The notes: a model not told the origin generated them from the sequence alone. A DNA stretch of 64,000 nt from Nitrospirota bacterium (GCA_021825365.1 JAKAHR010000001.1:1-64000); one strand, 5' to 3'; shown: positions 53,476 to 63,070, counted from the first letter of the stretch. Numbers and translations are program-made.

Positions 53476-54855
53476 ATGGCACTCTTTAATTACGCGTCTA
53501 AAGAGATCACGCTGAAGATTGTCTACTATGGGCCGGGACTGAGCGGAAAAACTACCAATCTCCAGTACCTGCATGCCTCCGTGCTTAACCCCGAAACCAC
53601 GGGGAAACTGCTTTCCCTGTCTACCGAATCCGACCGCACGCTTTTCTTTGATTTTCTTCCCGTCGAGTTGGGCAAGATCAGGGAGTTTACCATCCGTTTC
53701 CAGTTGTATACCGTCCCGGGACAGGTCCGCTACAATGCCACGAGAAAGGTGGTTCTCAAGGGGGCCGATGCGGTCGTTTTTGTCGCCGACTCGCAGGCTG
53801 AAATGAAGGAGCAGAATATCGAGAGTTTTGAGAACATGCGGGAAAACCTCTATTCGAACAATATTAATCCGGACGACCTTCCGGTATTGCTTCAATATAA
53901 TAAGAGAGATTTGAAAAACATCTCCTCAGTCCGAGAGATCAACGAGTACCTGAACTCCTATCAGTATCCGGTGGTCGAGGCATCTGCGATAAAGGGTACC
54001 GGGGTGGAAGAGTCTTTTAAATTCATCACCCGCCTCATGCTCAAATATATTTCCAAGAAGCATAAGATCGAAATACAGGAGCCTGCTTCCCGAAAGAAGG
54101 AGGAGACAGGGGAACTGTCCCCCGAGCCGATGCCCGAGCCGGAGATGATTGAGGCCGTGCCCGTTCCGCAGGCTGCGCCTGTGGCCGAAGATTTGTTAGA
54201 AGCGATTCCTTCTTACGCAGAGCCGGGAGATCAGGTTTACGAACTTGCAGAGGAGGAAGAACTGCCCGGTCAGATTGATATCCCGGTGGAGGCACTCCTG
54301 GAAGAGGCGGGTGCTCCCATGCCCCAGCCACGAGAGTCAGCCGTCACCGTTGTGGCAGCGACATGCCTGCCGGAAAGTCCCGTTGTTCCCCCTATAGCCC
54401 CGTCAGTTTCAAAGCTCGATATCGAGGAAGCTCCTGAAACGGAACCTGCCGTGCCTCCGATCATCCCCCTGCTCACTCCCGCAATTTCTGATTTTGATTC
54501 CGAAGAAGCTCCTGTAGCAGAGTCTGCCGAGCCTCCGCTCGCCCCGGCAGTCACTGACGGCGGAGGGCCGCACATAGTCCGCTTCTCTCCGGAGACGGCA
54601 GGTGCCATTGCCGAAGAGGCAGGAAAGATACGCGAATCTCTGGCCGAACTGCAGAAGATCAGGTCGCTCGCCGATGAACTGGCCCAGGCAAACGGTATCC
54701 TGACGGATTTGAAGAACGCGGTCTACGTCCTGAGCAAGGAAGTCAAGGAACTGAAGGAGATCCACCGGGAACAGGAAGAGACCAATGGTCTGCTGCGTTC
54801 ACTCGTCTCGGTCTTTCAGGGATTGAAGTCAGGCAGGAGATGGTTCAGATTCTGA
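53476..54855 (+). CDS. MglA-like small GTPase with a long Pro/Glu-rich C-terminal extension
   Basis: A 459-residue protein. The first 195 residues are an MglA-type Ras-like GTPase with P-loop GPGLSGKTTN (19-28), a switch region with LYTVPGQVRYNATR and the guanine-specificity LLQYNKRDLKN. MglA proteins set cell polarity and motility. Ordinary MglA stops near residue 195. Here an acidic, Pro-rich low-complexity region (about 200-375) follows, and a predicted coiled coil (about 375-445) ends the chain. It follows the GGDEF gene at 2 nt and abuts the convergent HD-GYP gene. No MglB/roadblock GAP is adjacent. Confidence 0.85.
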   Translation: MALFNYASKEITLKIVYYGPGLSGKTTNLQYLHASVLNPETTGKLLSLSTESDRTLFFDFLPVELGKIREFTIRFQLYTVPGQVRYNATRKVVLKGADAVVFVADSQAEMKEQNIESFENMRENLYSNNINPDDLPVLLQYNKRDLKNISSVREINEYLNSYQYPVVEASAIKGTGVEESFKFITRLMLKYISKKHKIEIQEPASRKKEETGELSPEPMPEPEMIEAVPVPQAAPVAEDLLEAIPSYAEPGDQVYELAEEEELPGQIDIPVEALLEEAGAPMPQPRESAVTVVAATCLPESPVVPPIAPSVSKLDIEEAPETEPAVPPIIPLLTPAISDFDSEEAPVAESAEPPLAPAVTDGGGPHIVRFSPETAGAIAEEAGKIRESLAELQKIRSLADELAQANGILTDLKNAVYVLSKEVKELKEIHREQEETNGLLRSLVSVFQGLKSGRRWFRF

Positions 54856-56259
54856 TCACAAAAGGTATTCCGCCAGGTTGATCTTGTATTTGTTGGGGTC
54901 CATTGTCTTGAGAATGGACCTGATAAAGTCGTCTTTCTCGCTTTTTTCCGTCAGGTCAACCACATATCCTTTTATCTTGTTCCCCGAACTATCGACGATG
55001 ATCATCACCCGGGGCCTGGCAGCAAATACCTGGTTACTCTCATAGACAATACCCAGTTCACGCGTTGTGAGCATCACCAGAGTGCCGATGGGATAGACCC
55101 CTACCATATTGATAAAGAACTTGAAGAGCAGCGGATCCAACTGGGTCCCTGATCTTTCCATCATGATGCTGAGAGCCTTGTCCGGCGCCATGGGAACGCG
55201 CGAATAGACTCGCGAAGAAGTCATCGCGTCGTACTGGTCGGCAAGGGCAACAATCCGGCTGAAGAAGTCCATTTCAATCGCTTTTGCGATCTTGGGATAA
55301 CCGGAAAGATCGTAATTCAGGTGATGCTCAAAGGCGACGATGGCGGATTTGATCGTCAACTCATCAAATTTCTTCAGCTTCAGGAGCGCCTTGAGCCCCC
55401 ATACAGGGTGTCGCCGGATGATCCCCCACTCGTCATCGGTAAAGTTCGTCGGCTTGTTGAGTACCTCATTGGGTATTTCCATCTTCCCGATATCGTGGAA
55501 CAGGGCAACAACGCCGAGTTCGGTGAGCATCTTTCTGTTCAGGCCGAGGCGCTGGCCCAGCGCAATGGAAAGGATACTTACATTCACGCAGTGATGGTAC
55601 GTGTATTCATCATAATCCTTGATCGCCGTCATGCCGAGAAGAAGCTGTTCTTCTTCGAGGATATGGTCGACCATCGTCTCAACCACTCTCTTGGCCTTCC
55701 GGATGCTCACCTTTTCCCCACTCTTGATCTTATTGATAACCCCTTGCGTGTAGGAAACGGCGTTAAAATAGGTCTTCTTCACCATCTTGCGGGGCTCGAC
55801 GGCATCGTCTTCGACCACCTTCTTCAGCCGGCCCACCGCCATGTTCCTGCTCTCCGACATTCTGGTCTCAATCGCCTCGTACGGTGCCGACGAGAAGGCA
55901 GAGGAAACGAACGCCTTCACGAAGAGCTTGATGTCGGGGGGACCGATCTTGTCCTTGAAAGTAATGCTTCCCAGTTCCCTCTTTTTGAATTCCCTGATGA
56001 GAAAATCGAAATTAAGAAGATATTCCAGGGAATATCGGATGCGGTAATCGTTCAGATAAAAGAACTCCCCCCGCAGTTCGAGGCAAAGGATCCGTTCATC
56101 GCTGATGAGGTAATTCGCCATCGCAACGAGTTTGTCGATCACTGACGAGACGGCAACGTTGTTGGGGTCGTGTATATGCGAAGTCCTCAGGACAATGGAC
56201 AACTGGTTGACCAGATCTTTCGCTGTCTTGAACCGCTCGGCGTCTTCTCTATTGTCCAT
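54856..56259 (-). CDS. HD-GYP domain protein (c-di-GMP phosphodiesterase)
   Basis: A 467-residue protein. The N-terminal 200 residues are a helical domain without clear homology. The HD-GYP domain then shows YHHCVNVSILSIALG, FHDIGKMEIPNEVL, RRHPVWGLKAL and EHHLNYDLSGYPK. All metal-binding His/Asp positions and the GYP triplet can be found. A short beta-rich tail contains ARPRVMIIVDSSGNKIKGYV. It should break down c-di-GMP made by the nearby GGDEF protein. It overlaps the upstream HEAT-repeat gene by 11 nt. Confidence 0.9.
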   Translation of the reverse strand: MDNREDAERFKTAKDLVNQLSIVLRTSHIHDPNNVAVSSVIDKLVAMANYLISDERILCLELRGEFFYLNDYRIRYSLEYLLNFDFLIREFKKRELGSITFKDKIGPPDIKLFVKAFVSSAFSSAPYEAIETRMSESRNMAVGRLKKVVEDDAVEPRKMVKKTYFNAVSYTQGVINKIKSGEKVSIRKAKRVVETMVDHILEEEQLLLGMTAIKDYDEYTYHHCVNVSILSIALGQRLGLNRKMLTELGVVALFHDIGKMEIPNEVLNKPTNFTDDEWGIIRRHPVWGLKALLKLKKFDELTIKSAIVAFEHHLNYDLSGYPKIAKAIEMDFFSRIVALADQYDAMTSSRVYSRVPMAPDKALSIMMERSGTQLDPLLFKFFINMVGVYPIGTLVMLTTRELGIVYESNQVFAARPRVMIIVDSSGNKIKGYVVDLTEKSEKDDFIRSILKTMDPNKYKINLAEYLL

Positions 56260-57886
56260 ATTCCAGCCTCTTTATCGCTGTTGACGCGTATTCCCTGAGC
56301 AGTTTGTTGCCGTCATTCTTGTATTTATTGAGGAGAGAGAGAGCGTCTTTCTTCCCCATGAGTCCCAGACAATACGCTGCACAGGCACGATTCTCGTAAT
56401 TCTTTGCCCGCCGGAAGAAGCTCTTCTTCTTCAGCGTTCCGACGAGAAACTCGTACAGATCATTGTCCTTCCAGCGGGAGAGGACCTCAAAATACTCCTT
56501 CTTTTCCTCGAATTCCTTGTCGCGAAATTCCTTTTCAGATACCTTGTTCATCGTGATCCGTTTGGCAGCCTCCGAGCCGATATTGCCGAGGGCCTTCAAC
56601 GCGGCGGATCTCACCTGCGCGTCCGTATCATCGAGGCACTCCCGCAGCGCCTGCAGCACGCCGCCGCCACCCAGTTCTCCAAGAGCACGGATCACCTCTT
56701 TTTTGACCCTGATGTCGCCATGGCGGACCGTCTTGAGGAGATAGTCAACCGCCCTCTTGTCCCCGATCTTTCTGAGGATATAGATAATATTCCGGACGAC
56801 ATACCACCGGGAATCATTGAGCCCCCTGGCAAGGGTCACGATATCCTTTGTTCCCAGCAGGATCAGGGCGTCGATGACGAGCTTTCGCGCATGGATGCTC
56901 TTTAGCTCGCCCAGGATCTTCATGAACGGCACAATCGCATTTTTTTCCAGGTGTTTTACGAAGTCCTCAAAAAGCTTCTCCTCGACTTCCTGTCCGCTGT
57001 CGAGGACCTCACCCAACAACATGAGGACCGACTCACTTCCCGCCATGAGGATCATCCTGCGTGCATGTCGCCGCGCCTCCTCATCAGTCTGTTTCTGCTC
57101 TGCAAACTGCTTCAGGGCAGAGAGGGTGTAGGCAGCGGCCTGTATATTCCCGCGCTGGACGATATATTCGAAGGCACCTCCGAAGAAACTCGCAAGATCA
57201 CTATAATCATCCGGGGACTGCATACGGAAGACTTCCAGCAACAGATCCACGAGTTTTGATGCTTTGTCCTGAGAATCCTTTTCAAGCTCCTTGAGCAACA
57301 GCTGAAGGTCCTTGTCGGACAGCGGAACGATAGACGCTTCCTTAATAACCTCCTCTTCGCGGAAGGCATCTTCATATGCCTTCAACAGGCTATCCTCGTC
57401 GCTCTCCTTGTTCTCCAGTTCCTGCATCGCCCGGGCCTCATACTCCTCATCATCGGACAGGACCGTCTCATCAACGACGTAGTGGATATTCTGGAAGTCC
57501 TTTTCCCAGAAAAGCGTCACGATGTCATCGTCGAGGACCTCGGTACTGAAGTCCAGGGATATGATCTTGAAGAAATCCTCGAGTTCCTCATAGGAAAGGC
57601 CCTTCCGGAAGGTCAATTCCCTTAACCCGTCCTTGAAAAAAAACAGCGCAAGGTTGTCTTCCTTCTCGGGGTTGAAATACACCTGCTCCGCATCGAAGAA
57701 CATCTCGTTCTGCCTGATCTTAAGGGTAAATTCATCCCGGTAATAAAAGAATTCCTTAAACCGCTTGTGATCATTTTCGAGCGTGGTAAGGTAGATGGGG
57801 TTGTTCGAGGGGTACATCCGCAGTATCTTTTTGGATCTCTGGAACGACTGGACGATGTCTTTGACCTTCTTGAGTTCTTCGCTCAT
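56249..57886 (-). CDS. HEAT-repeat protein
   Basis: A 545-residue soluble, mostly helical protein. The middle and C-terminal part (about 330-540) contains HEAT/PBS-lyase-type repeats such as VRNIIYILRKIGDKRAVDYLLKT-like and VIRALGELGGGGVLQAL units. The N-terminal 150 residues are acidic with a short beta-rich part. Such proteins are scaffolds. It is co-transcribed with the HD-GYP gene (11-nt overlap), suggesting a shared signalling role. No enzymatic motif is visible. Confidence 0.8.
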   Translation of the reverse strand: MSEELKKVKDIVQSFQRSKKILRMYPSNNPIYLTTLENDHKRFKEFFYYRDEFTLKIRQNEMFFDAEQVYFNPEKEDNLALFFFKDGLRELTFRKGLSYEELEDFFKIISLDFSTEVLDDDIVTLFWEKDFQNIHYVVDETVLSDDEEYEARAMQELENKESDEDSLLKAYEDAFREEEVIKEASIVPLSDKDLQLLLKELEKDSQDKASKLVDLLLEVFRMQSPDDYSDLASFFGGAFEYIVQRGNIQAAAYTLSALKQFAEQKQTDEEARRHARRMILMAGSESVLMLLGEVLDSGQEVEEKLFEDFVKHLEKNAIVPFMKILGELKSIHARKLVIDALILLGTKDIVTLARGLNDSRWYVVRNIIYILRKIGDKRAVDYLLKTVRHGDIRVKKEVIRALGELGGGGVLQALRECLDDTDAQVRSAALKALGNIGSEAAKRITMNKVSEKEFRDKEFEEKKEYFEVLSRWKDNDLYEFLVGTLKKKSFFRRAKNYENRACAAYCLGLMGKKDALSLLNKYKNDGNKLLREYASTAIKRLEYGQ

Positions 57887-57913
57887 CGTATTGTCAGTCC
57901 AACGGCCGAATGC

Positions 57914-58195
57914 CTATCCGGCGAGCTGTATCCTCCGCTCCCTCGCAAAGTTCCTGATTACCATAGTCGCACCGAAGAGCCGCTGGAGCTTCAGGTTTCG
58001 TGCGCGTATCGCCATGATGTCGTTGTGGGGAAATTTCTCAGCCCGTATCTCGTTCTGTATCCTGGATATCTCACCGTAGAAATCCTTCAGCGTTTCACCG
58101 TCAAAGGACTTCAGGAATAAGGGATTGACCGCCACATAACCCTCCGCGATATCCCGGATAATAGCCTTGAGGCTTTTTCCCCGTACATTAGCCAT
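57914..58195 (-). CDS. Small conserved-looking hypothetical protein
   Basis: A 93-residue soluble, basic and mostly helical protein that I do not recognise. Visible features are KSLKAIIRDIAEGYVAVN, a central FDGETLKDFYGEISRIQNEI helix and a C-terminal arginine-rich RNFARERRIQLAG. No membrane segment or cysteine is present. Its start overlaps the tatC stop by 8 nt and the HEAT-repeat gene lies 27 nt downstream, so it is translated as part of the tat transcript. Confidence 0.6.
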   Translation of the reverse strand: MANVRGKSLKAIIRDIAEGYVAVNPLFLKSFDGETLKDFYGEISRIQNEIRAEKFPHNDIMAIRARNLKLQRLFGATMVIRNFARERRIQLAG

Positions 58196-58958
58196 TCCGG
58201 CGTTTCCTGTATACGATCCTCGCCATTAGTATACCAATTTCGTACAGGATTATTATAGGCACCGCCATGAGGGTTTGGTTGAAAGCATCGGGCGTTGGCG
58301 TCAGGATCGCCCCGACGATAAAGGCGATAAGCACGGCGAACTTTCTGTTCTTTGCAAGAAACTGGGGCGTAACGAGGCCCAGGCGCGCCAGAAAGATGAT
58401 GCCCAGAGGCAGCTCGAAAATGGCACCGAAGGCCAGGATAAACTTCAGACAAAAATCGATGTAGCTCCCGACCGCTATCATGGCCGTAAGATGGGCGGTC
58501 TTATATCCCAGGAGGAAGGTCAGAGCAAAGGGCAGTACCACAAAGAAACAAAAGCTTGCCCCGGCCAGAAAGAGGCCGGTGGCCGAGAGGATGAACGGGA
58601 TGACATACCTGCGCTCTCCCGGAAGAAGCCCCGGAGAAATAAATCTCCAGAGCTGATAAAAAATTACCGGCAGGGCAACGACAAAGGCCGTCACGAAGGA
58701 TATCTTCAGGTGCATCCAGAAAGCCTCCGCCGGGGCAAGAAAAACGAGGTTGGCAGCCGGCTTCTCTATAAGTTGTACGTAAGGATTCTGCAGCGACAAT
58801 CTGAGATCCGTCTTCATCGGAAAGGTGAGGAAACCGAAAATCTCTTCAGAATAGTTGAAGACTACGCTGAAGACGATCAAGAGAGCCACAAGAGATATGA
58901 GGATACGCTTACGCAGTTCCGAGAGGTGTTCGGTCAATGGCATCTTTGCATCTTCCAC
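58188..58958 (-). CDS. tatC: Twin-arginine translocase subunit TatC
   Basis: A 256-residue, six-helix membrane protein that recognises twin-arginine signal peptides. It opens with MPLTEHLSELRKRI, where the EHLxELRxR motif and conserved Glu are essential. The FISPGLLPGERRYVIPF segment is also conserved. The start is GTG at 58958 with GGAGG 8 nt upstream; the ATG at 58943 is an alternative. It begins right at the tatB stop. HybO and HybA in this window carry Tat signals and are likely substrates. Confidence 0.93.
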   Translation of the reverse strand: MEDAKMPLTEHLSELRKRILISLVALLIVFSVVFNYSEEIFGFLTFPMKTDLRLSLQNPYVQLIEKPAANLVFLAPAEAFWMHLKISFVTAFVVALPVIFYQLWRFISPGLLPGERRYVIPFILSATGLFLAGASFCFFVVLPFALTFLLGYKTAHLTAMIAVGSYIDFCLKFILAFGAIFELPLGIIFLARLGLVTPQFLAKNRKFAVLIAFIVGAILTPTPDAFNQTLMAVPIIILYEIGILMARIVYRKRRNG

Positions 58959-59270
58959 CTACCCCTCCTTCTCCGATGAGCGTCCTGCAGGGCCGGATTC
59001 ATCATGCCTTTCCGTCTCCGCCGGCTCAGCCGGAGCGTCAGCCTGTTTCGGTTCTCCGGCGGCAATGCTTTCGCTTTCAGAAGAAGCCTGACGCTTCTCT
59101 ATTTCCTCGAATTCGGAATCCATCTGGCTCTTCGCATTCTGAATACCTTTCCTGATCTCGATCATCCACTTCCCGAGAGTCTTGCCGATCTCAGGCAGTT
59201 TCTCCGGGCCGAACACCAGGAGAGCCACGATGAATATAAGGACTAATTCCTGAAATCCGATATCAAACAT
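58959..59270 (-). CDS. tatB: Twin-arginine translocase subunit TatB (TatA/B family)
   Basis: A 103-residue protein with one N-terminal transmembrane helix ([20 protein letters not shown]), the conserved [15 protein letters not shown] hinge and amphipathic helix, and an acidic disordered tail. The MFDIGFQEL start with Glu in the membrane helix fits TatB rather than TatA. It lies directly upstream of tatC with no gap. No separate TatA is in the window, so it may serve both roles or a tatA may lie elsewhere. Confidence 0.9.
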   Translation of the reverse strand: MFDIGFQELVLIFIVALLVFGPEKLPEIGKTLGKWMIEIRKGIQNAKSQMDSEFEEIEKRQASSESESIAAGEPKQADAPAEPAETERHDESGPAGRSSEKEG

Positions 59271-59296
59271 AAGGTCTGATCCTGGTAGGGACGAGT

Positions 59297-60079
59297 CTAT
59301 TCTTCCTCAAAAATCTTCCTAATCGGTTTCTTTTCCGGCGGGGACACGATGCTCACGGATAAAAGAACGCGGTATTCAGGCTCTCGCTTCTTCAGGTCAA
59401 GTCCGACCCCCAACGTCGTGTACAGATAATCAGTCGCCTTAATACGGTAGCCGAATCGCGTCTCGACATGATCATAATGATTGGACATGTGGCTCCTTTG
59501 GGCGATAACCTCTGCAAGCAGTTTGAAACTGTGGTGAGCGGAAAACTCAATGCCTCCGAGCACCGTAAACTCGCCTCCCAGCCGCCCGGTCCCCGGTCTC
59601 TCGTAAAATAGATTCATATGCCCTTTGAAAGGGCCAACTCGTTTGCTGAGAATCAGTCCGGCCCCGAATCTCCCGCTGGTACTGAATTCCTCGCGCCCGT
59701 TGTTGACGGACACCGTCAGCATATAGGCCAGTGAAGGGCCGTATTTGCCTTCTTCATAAAACCGATGCTTGAATCCCAGGGCAATGTCTTCCATCCCGTC
59801 CGTGCTGCCCCCAAAATCATAAACGTACGGCGCAGTTATGTTGAACTCCAGGGAATCTGAAATGCCATAGGCGCCGGAAAGCCTGAAACGATAAAAACTA
59901 GGGTCCTTCGACTTCTCGACACCTATCTCAAGGGCACCCTTATTCTTGGGCAAGCTCTCCGCACTGAACGTCGAAAAGACGCCGTACGGAGCGACGGGCT
60001 GAAGACCTGATATATCGAAGGCAGACGCTACACCGGGCAAGCCGATGAAGAACGCTAGCAGGAAGCAACTTATTTTCAT
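59297..60079 (-). CDS. Outer-membrane beta-barrel protein
   Basis: A 260-residue exported protein. A signal peptide (residues 1-19, ending in ASA) is followed by alternating beta strands such as [22 protein letters not shown]-like hairpins, [16 protein letters not shown] and [18 protein letters not shown], with aromatic girdle residues. It looks like an 8- to 12-strand barrel of the phenol-degradation meta-pathway/transporter-like group. The short acidic C-terminus is unusual for a barrel, which normally ends in an aromatic residue. The function is unknown. Confidence 0.7.
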   Translation of the reverse strand: MKISCFLLAFFIGLPGVASAFDISGLQPVAPYGVFSTFSAESLPKNKGALEIGVEKSKDPSFYRFRLSGAYGISDSLEFNITAPYVYDFGGSTDGMEDIALGFKHRFYEEGKYGPSLAYMLTVSVNNGREEFSTSGRFGAGLILSKRVGPFKGHMNLFYERPGTGRLGGEFTVLGGIEFSAHHSFKLLAEVIAQRSHMSNHYDHVETRFGYRIKATDYLYTTLGVGLDLKKREPEYRVLLSVSIVSPPEKKPIRKIFEEE

Positions 60080-60194
60080 TATTAGAAAAAATAACAGAAA
60101 AACAGATGCCTGTCAACAAATCATGCGCATCATCTTGGTGCCGGCGCACCGCACACTCTGCACATCGAACGGGCTCTTTCAGGGCTATGCTTCG

Positions 60195-60224
60195 TTGACA
60201 AAGGCTCCATGTTGCCCCTATAAT
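60195..60224 (+). promoter_or_regulatory. Predicted sigma70 promoter of the thioredoxin gene
   Basis: Perfect TTGACA (60195-60200) and TATAAT (60219-60224) are 18 nt apart, about 29 nt before the ATG at 60254. Confidence 0.7.
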
Positions 60225-60253
60225 TGATAGAGTTTACTTCAGGAGGTATGGTC

Positions 60254-60586
60254 ATGGCCGAAGGCGTAATGGATGTTACAACAGCAACGTGGGAGCAGGA
60301 GGTACTCAATGCCCCGGGGCTGGTTATGATAGATTTTTGGGCGGTATGGTGCGGACCGTGCCGCATGGTGGCGCCCACGGTCGAAGAACTGGCCAAGGAA
60401 TTTGCCGGCAAGGTCAAGGTCGCCAAACTCAATACCGATGAAAATCCGGATATTGCAAGCAGATACAAGATCATGGGGATACCCACCCTGATGTTTTTCA
60501 AGGGTGGACAAAAAGTCGATCAAGTCGTCGGTGCTGTTCCGAAGCCCCAACTCAAGGCCAAGTTGGAGGCCCTCCTCAACGCCTGA
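60254..60586 (+). CDS. trxA: Thioredoxin
   Basis: A 110-residue cytoplasmic thioredoxin with the active site WCGPC (32-36), a [14 protein letters not shown] strand and the cis-proline [10 protein letters not shown] segment, matching E. coli TrxA in length. AGGAGG lies 7 nt before the ATG at 60254; an ATG two codons earlier is too close to that site. It stands under a strong predicted promoter and is followed at 53 nt by a TlpA-like lipoprotein. Confidence 0.93.
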   Translation: MAEGVMDVTTATWEQEVLNAPGLVMIDFWAVWCGPCRMVAPTVEELAKEFAGKVKVAKLNTDENPDIASRYKIMGIPTLMFFKGGQKVDQVVGAVPKPQLKAKLEALLNA

Positions 60587-60639
60587 TCGGTTGTAGTTGT
60601 CTGATGCTCACTACCGTCGCACTTCGTGAAATAGAAGGG

Positions 60640-61164
60640 GTGAAAAGTCTCCTCATGAGCGTCACCCTGATGATCGTCTTGGTCCTGGCCCTCTCCTGCG
60701 AAAAGAAGGGGCCGCAAGGGGAACCGCAGGACACGATCCGGACAGGCACGGCTGCGCCGGATTTCAAACTGCTTAATCTCAGCGGCGTTCCGGTCAAGCT
60801 CTCGGATTACAGGGGAAAGGTCGTTCTCCTGGAATTCTGGGCCACGTGGTGCCCGCCGTGCAAGGCGAGTGTTCCGGAACTCGTCGCCCTGCAGAAGCAA
60901 TTCGGAGATCAGGGGTTCGTGGTCATCGGCGTTTCGCTGGACGAAGGTCAGGACGTGGGCGCGAAGCTCGGCTCCTTTTCTTCAGAACACAAGATAAACT
61001 ACCCGATCCTCATCGGCACAAGCTCCGTCGCCACTTCATATAACGTTCGTGGCGTGCCGGCGAGCTTTCTCATCGACAGGGAGGGCAGGCTTGCCGCCGC
61101 ATATATCGGGTTCATCGAGGATTTCCATTCGGTCATCTCTGACCGGCTGGCCAAGCTCATTTAG
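60640..61164 (+). CDS. TlpA/ResA-like thioredoxin lipoprotein
   Basis: A thiol-disulfide oxidoreductase with a lipoprotein signal peptide: a Lys at the start, a hydrophobic stretch and the lipobox LALSC. The thioredoxin domain has WATWCPPCKAS and RGVPASFLIDREG. The start is uncertain. GTG at 60640 gives a neat signal peptide, while ATG 60604 and ATG 60655 are alternatives; none has an ideal Shine-Dalgarno. It ends directly before the ffh ATG. It may reduce apocytochromes or other exported cysteines. Confidence 0.85.
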   Translation: MKSLLMSVTLMIVLVLALSCEKKGPQGEPQDTIRTGTAAPDFKLLNLSGVPVKLSDYRGKVVLLEFWATWCPPCKASVPELVALQKQFGDQGFVVIGVSLDEGQDVGAKLGSFSSEHKINYPILIGTSSVATSYNVRGVPASFLIDREGRLAAAYIGFIEDFHSVISDRLAKLI

Positions 61165-62484
61165 ATGTTCGAAAGCATCAGCGATAAACTGGATTCAATA
61201 TTCAAGAAACTCAAGGGCAAAGGCCTGCTGAAGCCCGAGGACGTTGAGGTCGCCCTGAAAGAGATTCGCATGGCACTCCTTGAGGCTGACGTGAACTTCA
61301 AGGTGGTCAGGGACTTCATCGACCGTCTCCGCATCAAGGCGGTAGGCAAGGAAGTTCTCGAGAGTCTGACCCCTGGCCAGCAGGTCGTAAAACTCGTCAA
61401 TGATGAGCTGTGCGAACTCCTTGGCTCTTCCTCAAGCAGGATTACCCTTTCTCCTAATCCCCCCACCGTGATCATGATGGTCGGACTACAGGGATCGGGG
61501 AAAACAACGACAGCCGCCAAACTAGCCCGTTTCTTTAAGAAGGAAGGTCGACGCCCCCTGATGGTGGCAGGCGACCTGCAGCGTCCGGCGGCCATCGACC
61601 AACTGATCGCCCTGGGAAAACAGATCGAGGTCCCCGTCTATTCTTCTCGCGACACAAAGGATCCCCTGCGGGTCGGCCAGGAGGCGGTAAAAAGGGCGCG
61701 GACGGACGCCCATGATATTCTCATCATCGACACAGCCGGCCGTCTCCACATTGACGATTCCCTCATGGAGGAGCTGCGCATGCTCCGGGACGGCGTCTCG
61801 CCCCGGGAGGTGTTGTTCGTCGCCGACGCCATGACCGGCCAGGATGCGGTAAACATTGCCAAGCAGTTCAATGACCGGATCGGCATCGACGGCGTCATCC
61901 TCACCAAGATGGACGGCGATGCTCGCGGAGGAGCGGCCCTTTCCATTCGGGCGATAACGCAGAAGCCGATCAAGTTTATCGGTGTCGGTGAAAAAATCGA
62001 CATGCTCGAGCCGTTCTTTCCTGACCGCATCGCCTCCCGAATACTGGGCATGGGAGACATGCTCGGTCTGATAGAACAGGCCCAGCGGTCTTTTGACCAG
62101 AAGGAGGCCGAGTCGCTGCAGCAGAGGATACTCGGGGACTCGTTCACGTTCGATGACCTCAGGGAGCAGCTCAAGAAGGTTCGTTCCATGGGGCCTATTG
62201 AAAACCTGCTGGGGATGATACCGGGCATGAACCGCGCCAAGAACCTGCAGGTGGACGAAAGGGAATTCGTCAGGACCGAGGCGATCATCAACTCGATGAC
62301 GCGGAAAGAAAGGACAAATCACAACCTGCTCAACGGCAGCAGGAGAAAAAGGATCGCCCAGGGCAGCGGTACAACGGTGGCAGACGTGAACAGGGTGATC
62401 AAACAGTATGTCGAGCTGCGTAAGATGCTCAAGATGTTCAAAGGCAAAAAAGGCCTGAAGATTCCGAAGGTTTTTCCCTTCTGA
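61165..62484 (+). CDS. ffh: Signal recognition particle GTPase Ffh
   Basis: A 439-residue SRP54 protein. It shows the N domain, G1 motif GLQGSGKTTTAAKL, DTAGRLHID (G3), TKMDGDARGGAALS (G4) and a Met-rich M domain (SMGPIENLLGMIPGMN). It captures signal sequences and delivers ribosomes to the membrane. It begins at the base after the TlpA stop. The order ffh-rpsP-khpA-rimM-trmD that follows is a common bacterial cluster. Confidence 0.96.
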   Translation: MFESISDKLDSIFKKLKGKGLLKPEDVEVALKEIRMALLEADVNFKVVRDFIDRLRIKAVGKEVLESLTPGQQVVKLVNDELCELLGSSSSRITLSPNPPTVIMMVGLQGSGKTTTAAKLARFFKKEGRRPLMVAGDLQRPAAIDQLIALGKQIEVPVYSSRDTKDPLRVGQEAVKRARTDAHDILIIDTAGRLHIDDSLMEELRMLRDGVSPREVLFVADAMTGQDAVNIAKQFNDRIGIDGVILTKMDGDARGGAALSIRAITQKPIKFIGVGEKIDMLEPFFPDRIASRILGMGDMLGLIEQAQRSFDQKEAESLQQRILGDSFTFDDLREQLKKVRSMGPIENLLGMIPGMNRAKNLQVDEREFVRTEAIINSMTRKERTNHNLLNGSRRKRIAQGSGTTVADVNRVIKQYVELRKMLKMFKGKKGLKIPKVFPF

Positions 62485-62487
62485 CGC

Positions 62488-62515
62488 TTTACTTTGAGCG
62501 TTGCAATAGTATAAA
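62488..62515 (+). promoter_or_regulatory. Possible promoter upstream of rpsP
   Basis: TTTACT at 62488-62493 and TATAAA at 62510-62515 are 16 nt apart, 30 nt before the TTG start of rpsP. Confidence 0.35.
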
Positions 62516-62545
62516 ATTACTGACATTGAGAGAGGAGGTGTTTAC

Positions 62546-62782
62546 TTGGTCAAGATTCGTTTAACAAGACTCGGCGCACATAAAAAGCCTTTTTACAGAC
62601 TGATTGTGTCTGATTCACGGGCACGTCGCGACGGACCCTTCATAGAGATTCTCGGGACTTATGACCCGCTCAAGGAGCCATCGGAGATCAAGGTTGACCT
62701 GGAAAAAGCGCGTCTCTGGCTGCAAAAAGGGGCGCAACCGACAGCTACTGCCAAGAGGCTCATGCAAAAGGCTGGTTTGTAG
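62546..62782 (+). CDS. rpsP: Ribosomal protein S16
   Basis: A 78-residue S16 with the [20 protein letters not shown] start, [18 protein letters not shown] and the [13 protein letters not shown] end. The start is TTG at 62546 with AGAGGAGGTG 6 nt upstream; no ATG or GTG is available in frame ahead of the conserved domain. It opens the rpsP-khpA-rimM-trmD cluster. Confidence 0.95.
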   Translation: MVKIRLTRLGAHKKPFYRLIVSDSRARRDGPFIEILGTYDPLKEPSEIKVDLEKARLWLQKGAQPTATAKRLMQKAGL

Positions 62783-62812
62783 GCGGGCCGATTTCCTACG
62801 GAGGTACAGAAG

Positions 62813-63043
62813 ATGAAGGATTTAGTCGAGAGAATGGCGAAGGCGCTGGTCGACAGCCCTGAAGATGTTGCTGTCAACGAGATCGACGGAGAAAAGACAA
62901 CGGTCTACGAACTGAAAGTGGCATCGAGCGATCTCGGCAAGGTCATCGGGAAGCAGGGCAAGACAGCGCGGGCAATGAGAACTATCCTCAGCGCCTCCGG
63001 CACGAAAATCGGCAAGCGGTGCGTGCTCGAGATACTCGAGTAA
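62813..63043 (+). CDS. khpA: KH-domain RNA-binding protein KhpA (YlqC)
   Basis: A 76-residue single KH domain with the RNA-binding GxxG loop in [17 protein letters not shown]. KhpA forms a complex with KhpB (Jag) in several bacteria and binds many RNAs. It lies 30 nt after rpsP and before rimM, its usual genomic place. Confidence 0.93.
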   Translation: MKDLVERMAKALVDSPEDVAVNEIDGEKTTVYELKVASSDLGKVIGKQGKTARAMRTILSASGTKIGKRCVLEILE

Positions 63044-63070
63044 GCATAACCAGGAGTCAGGTCCTTAGAA

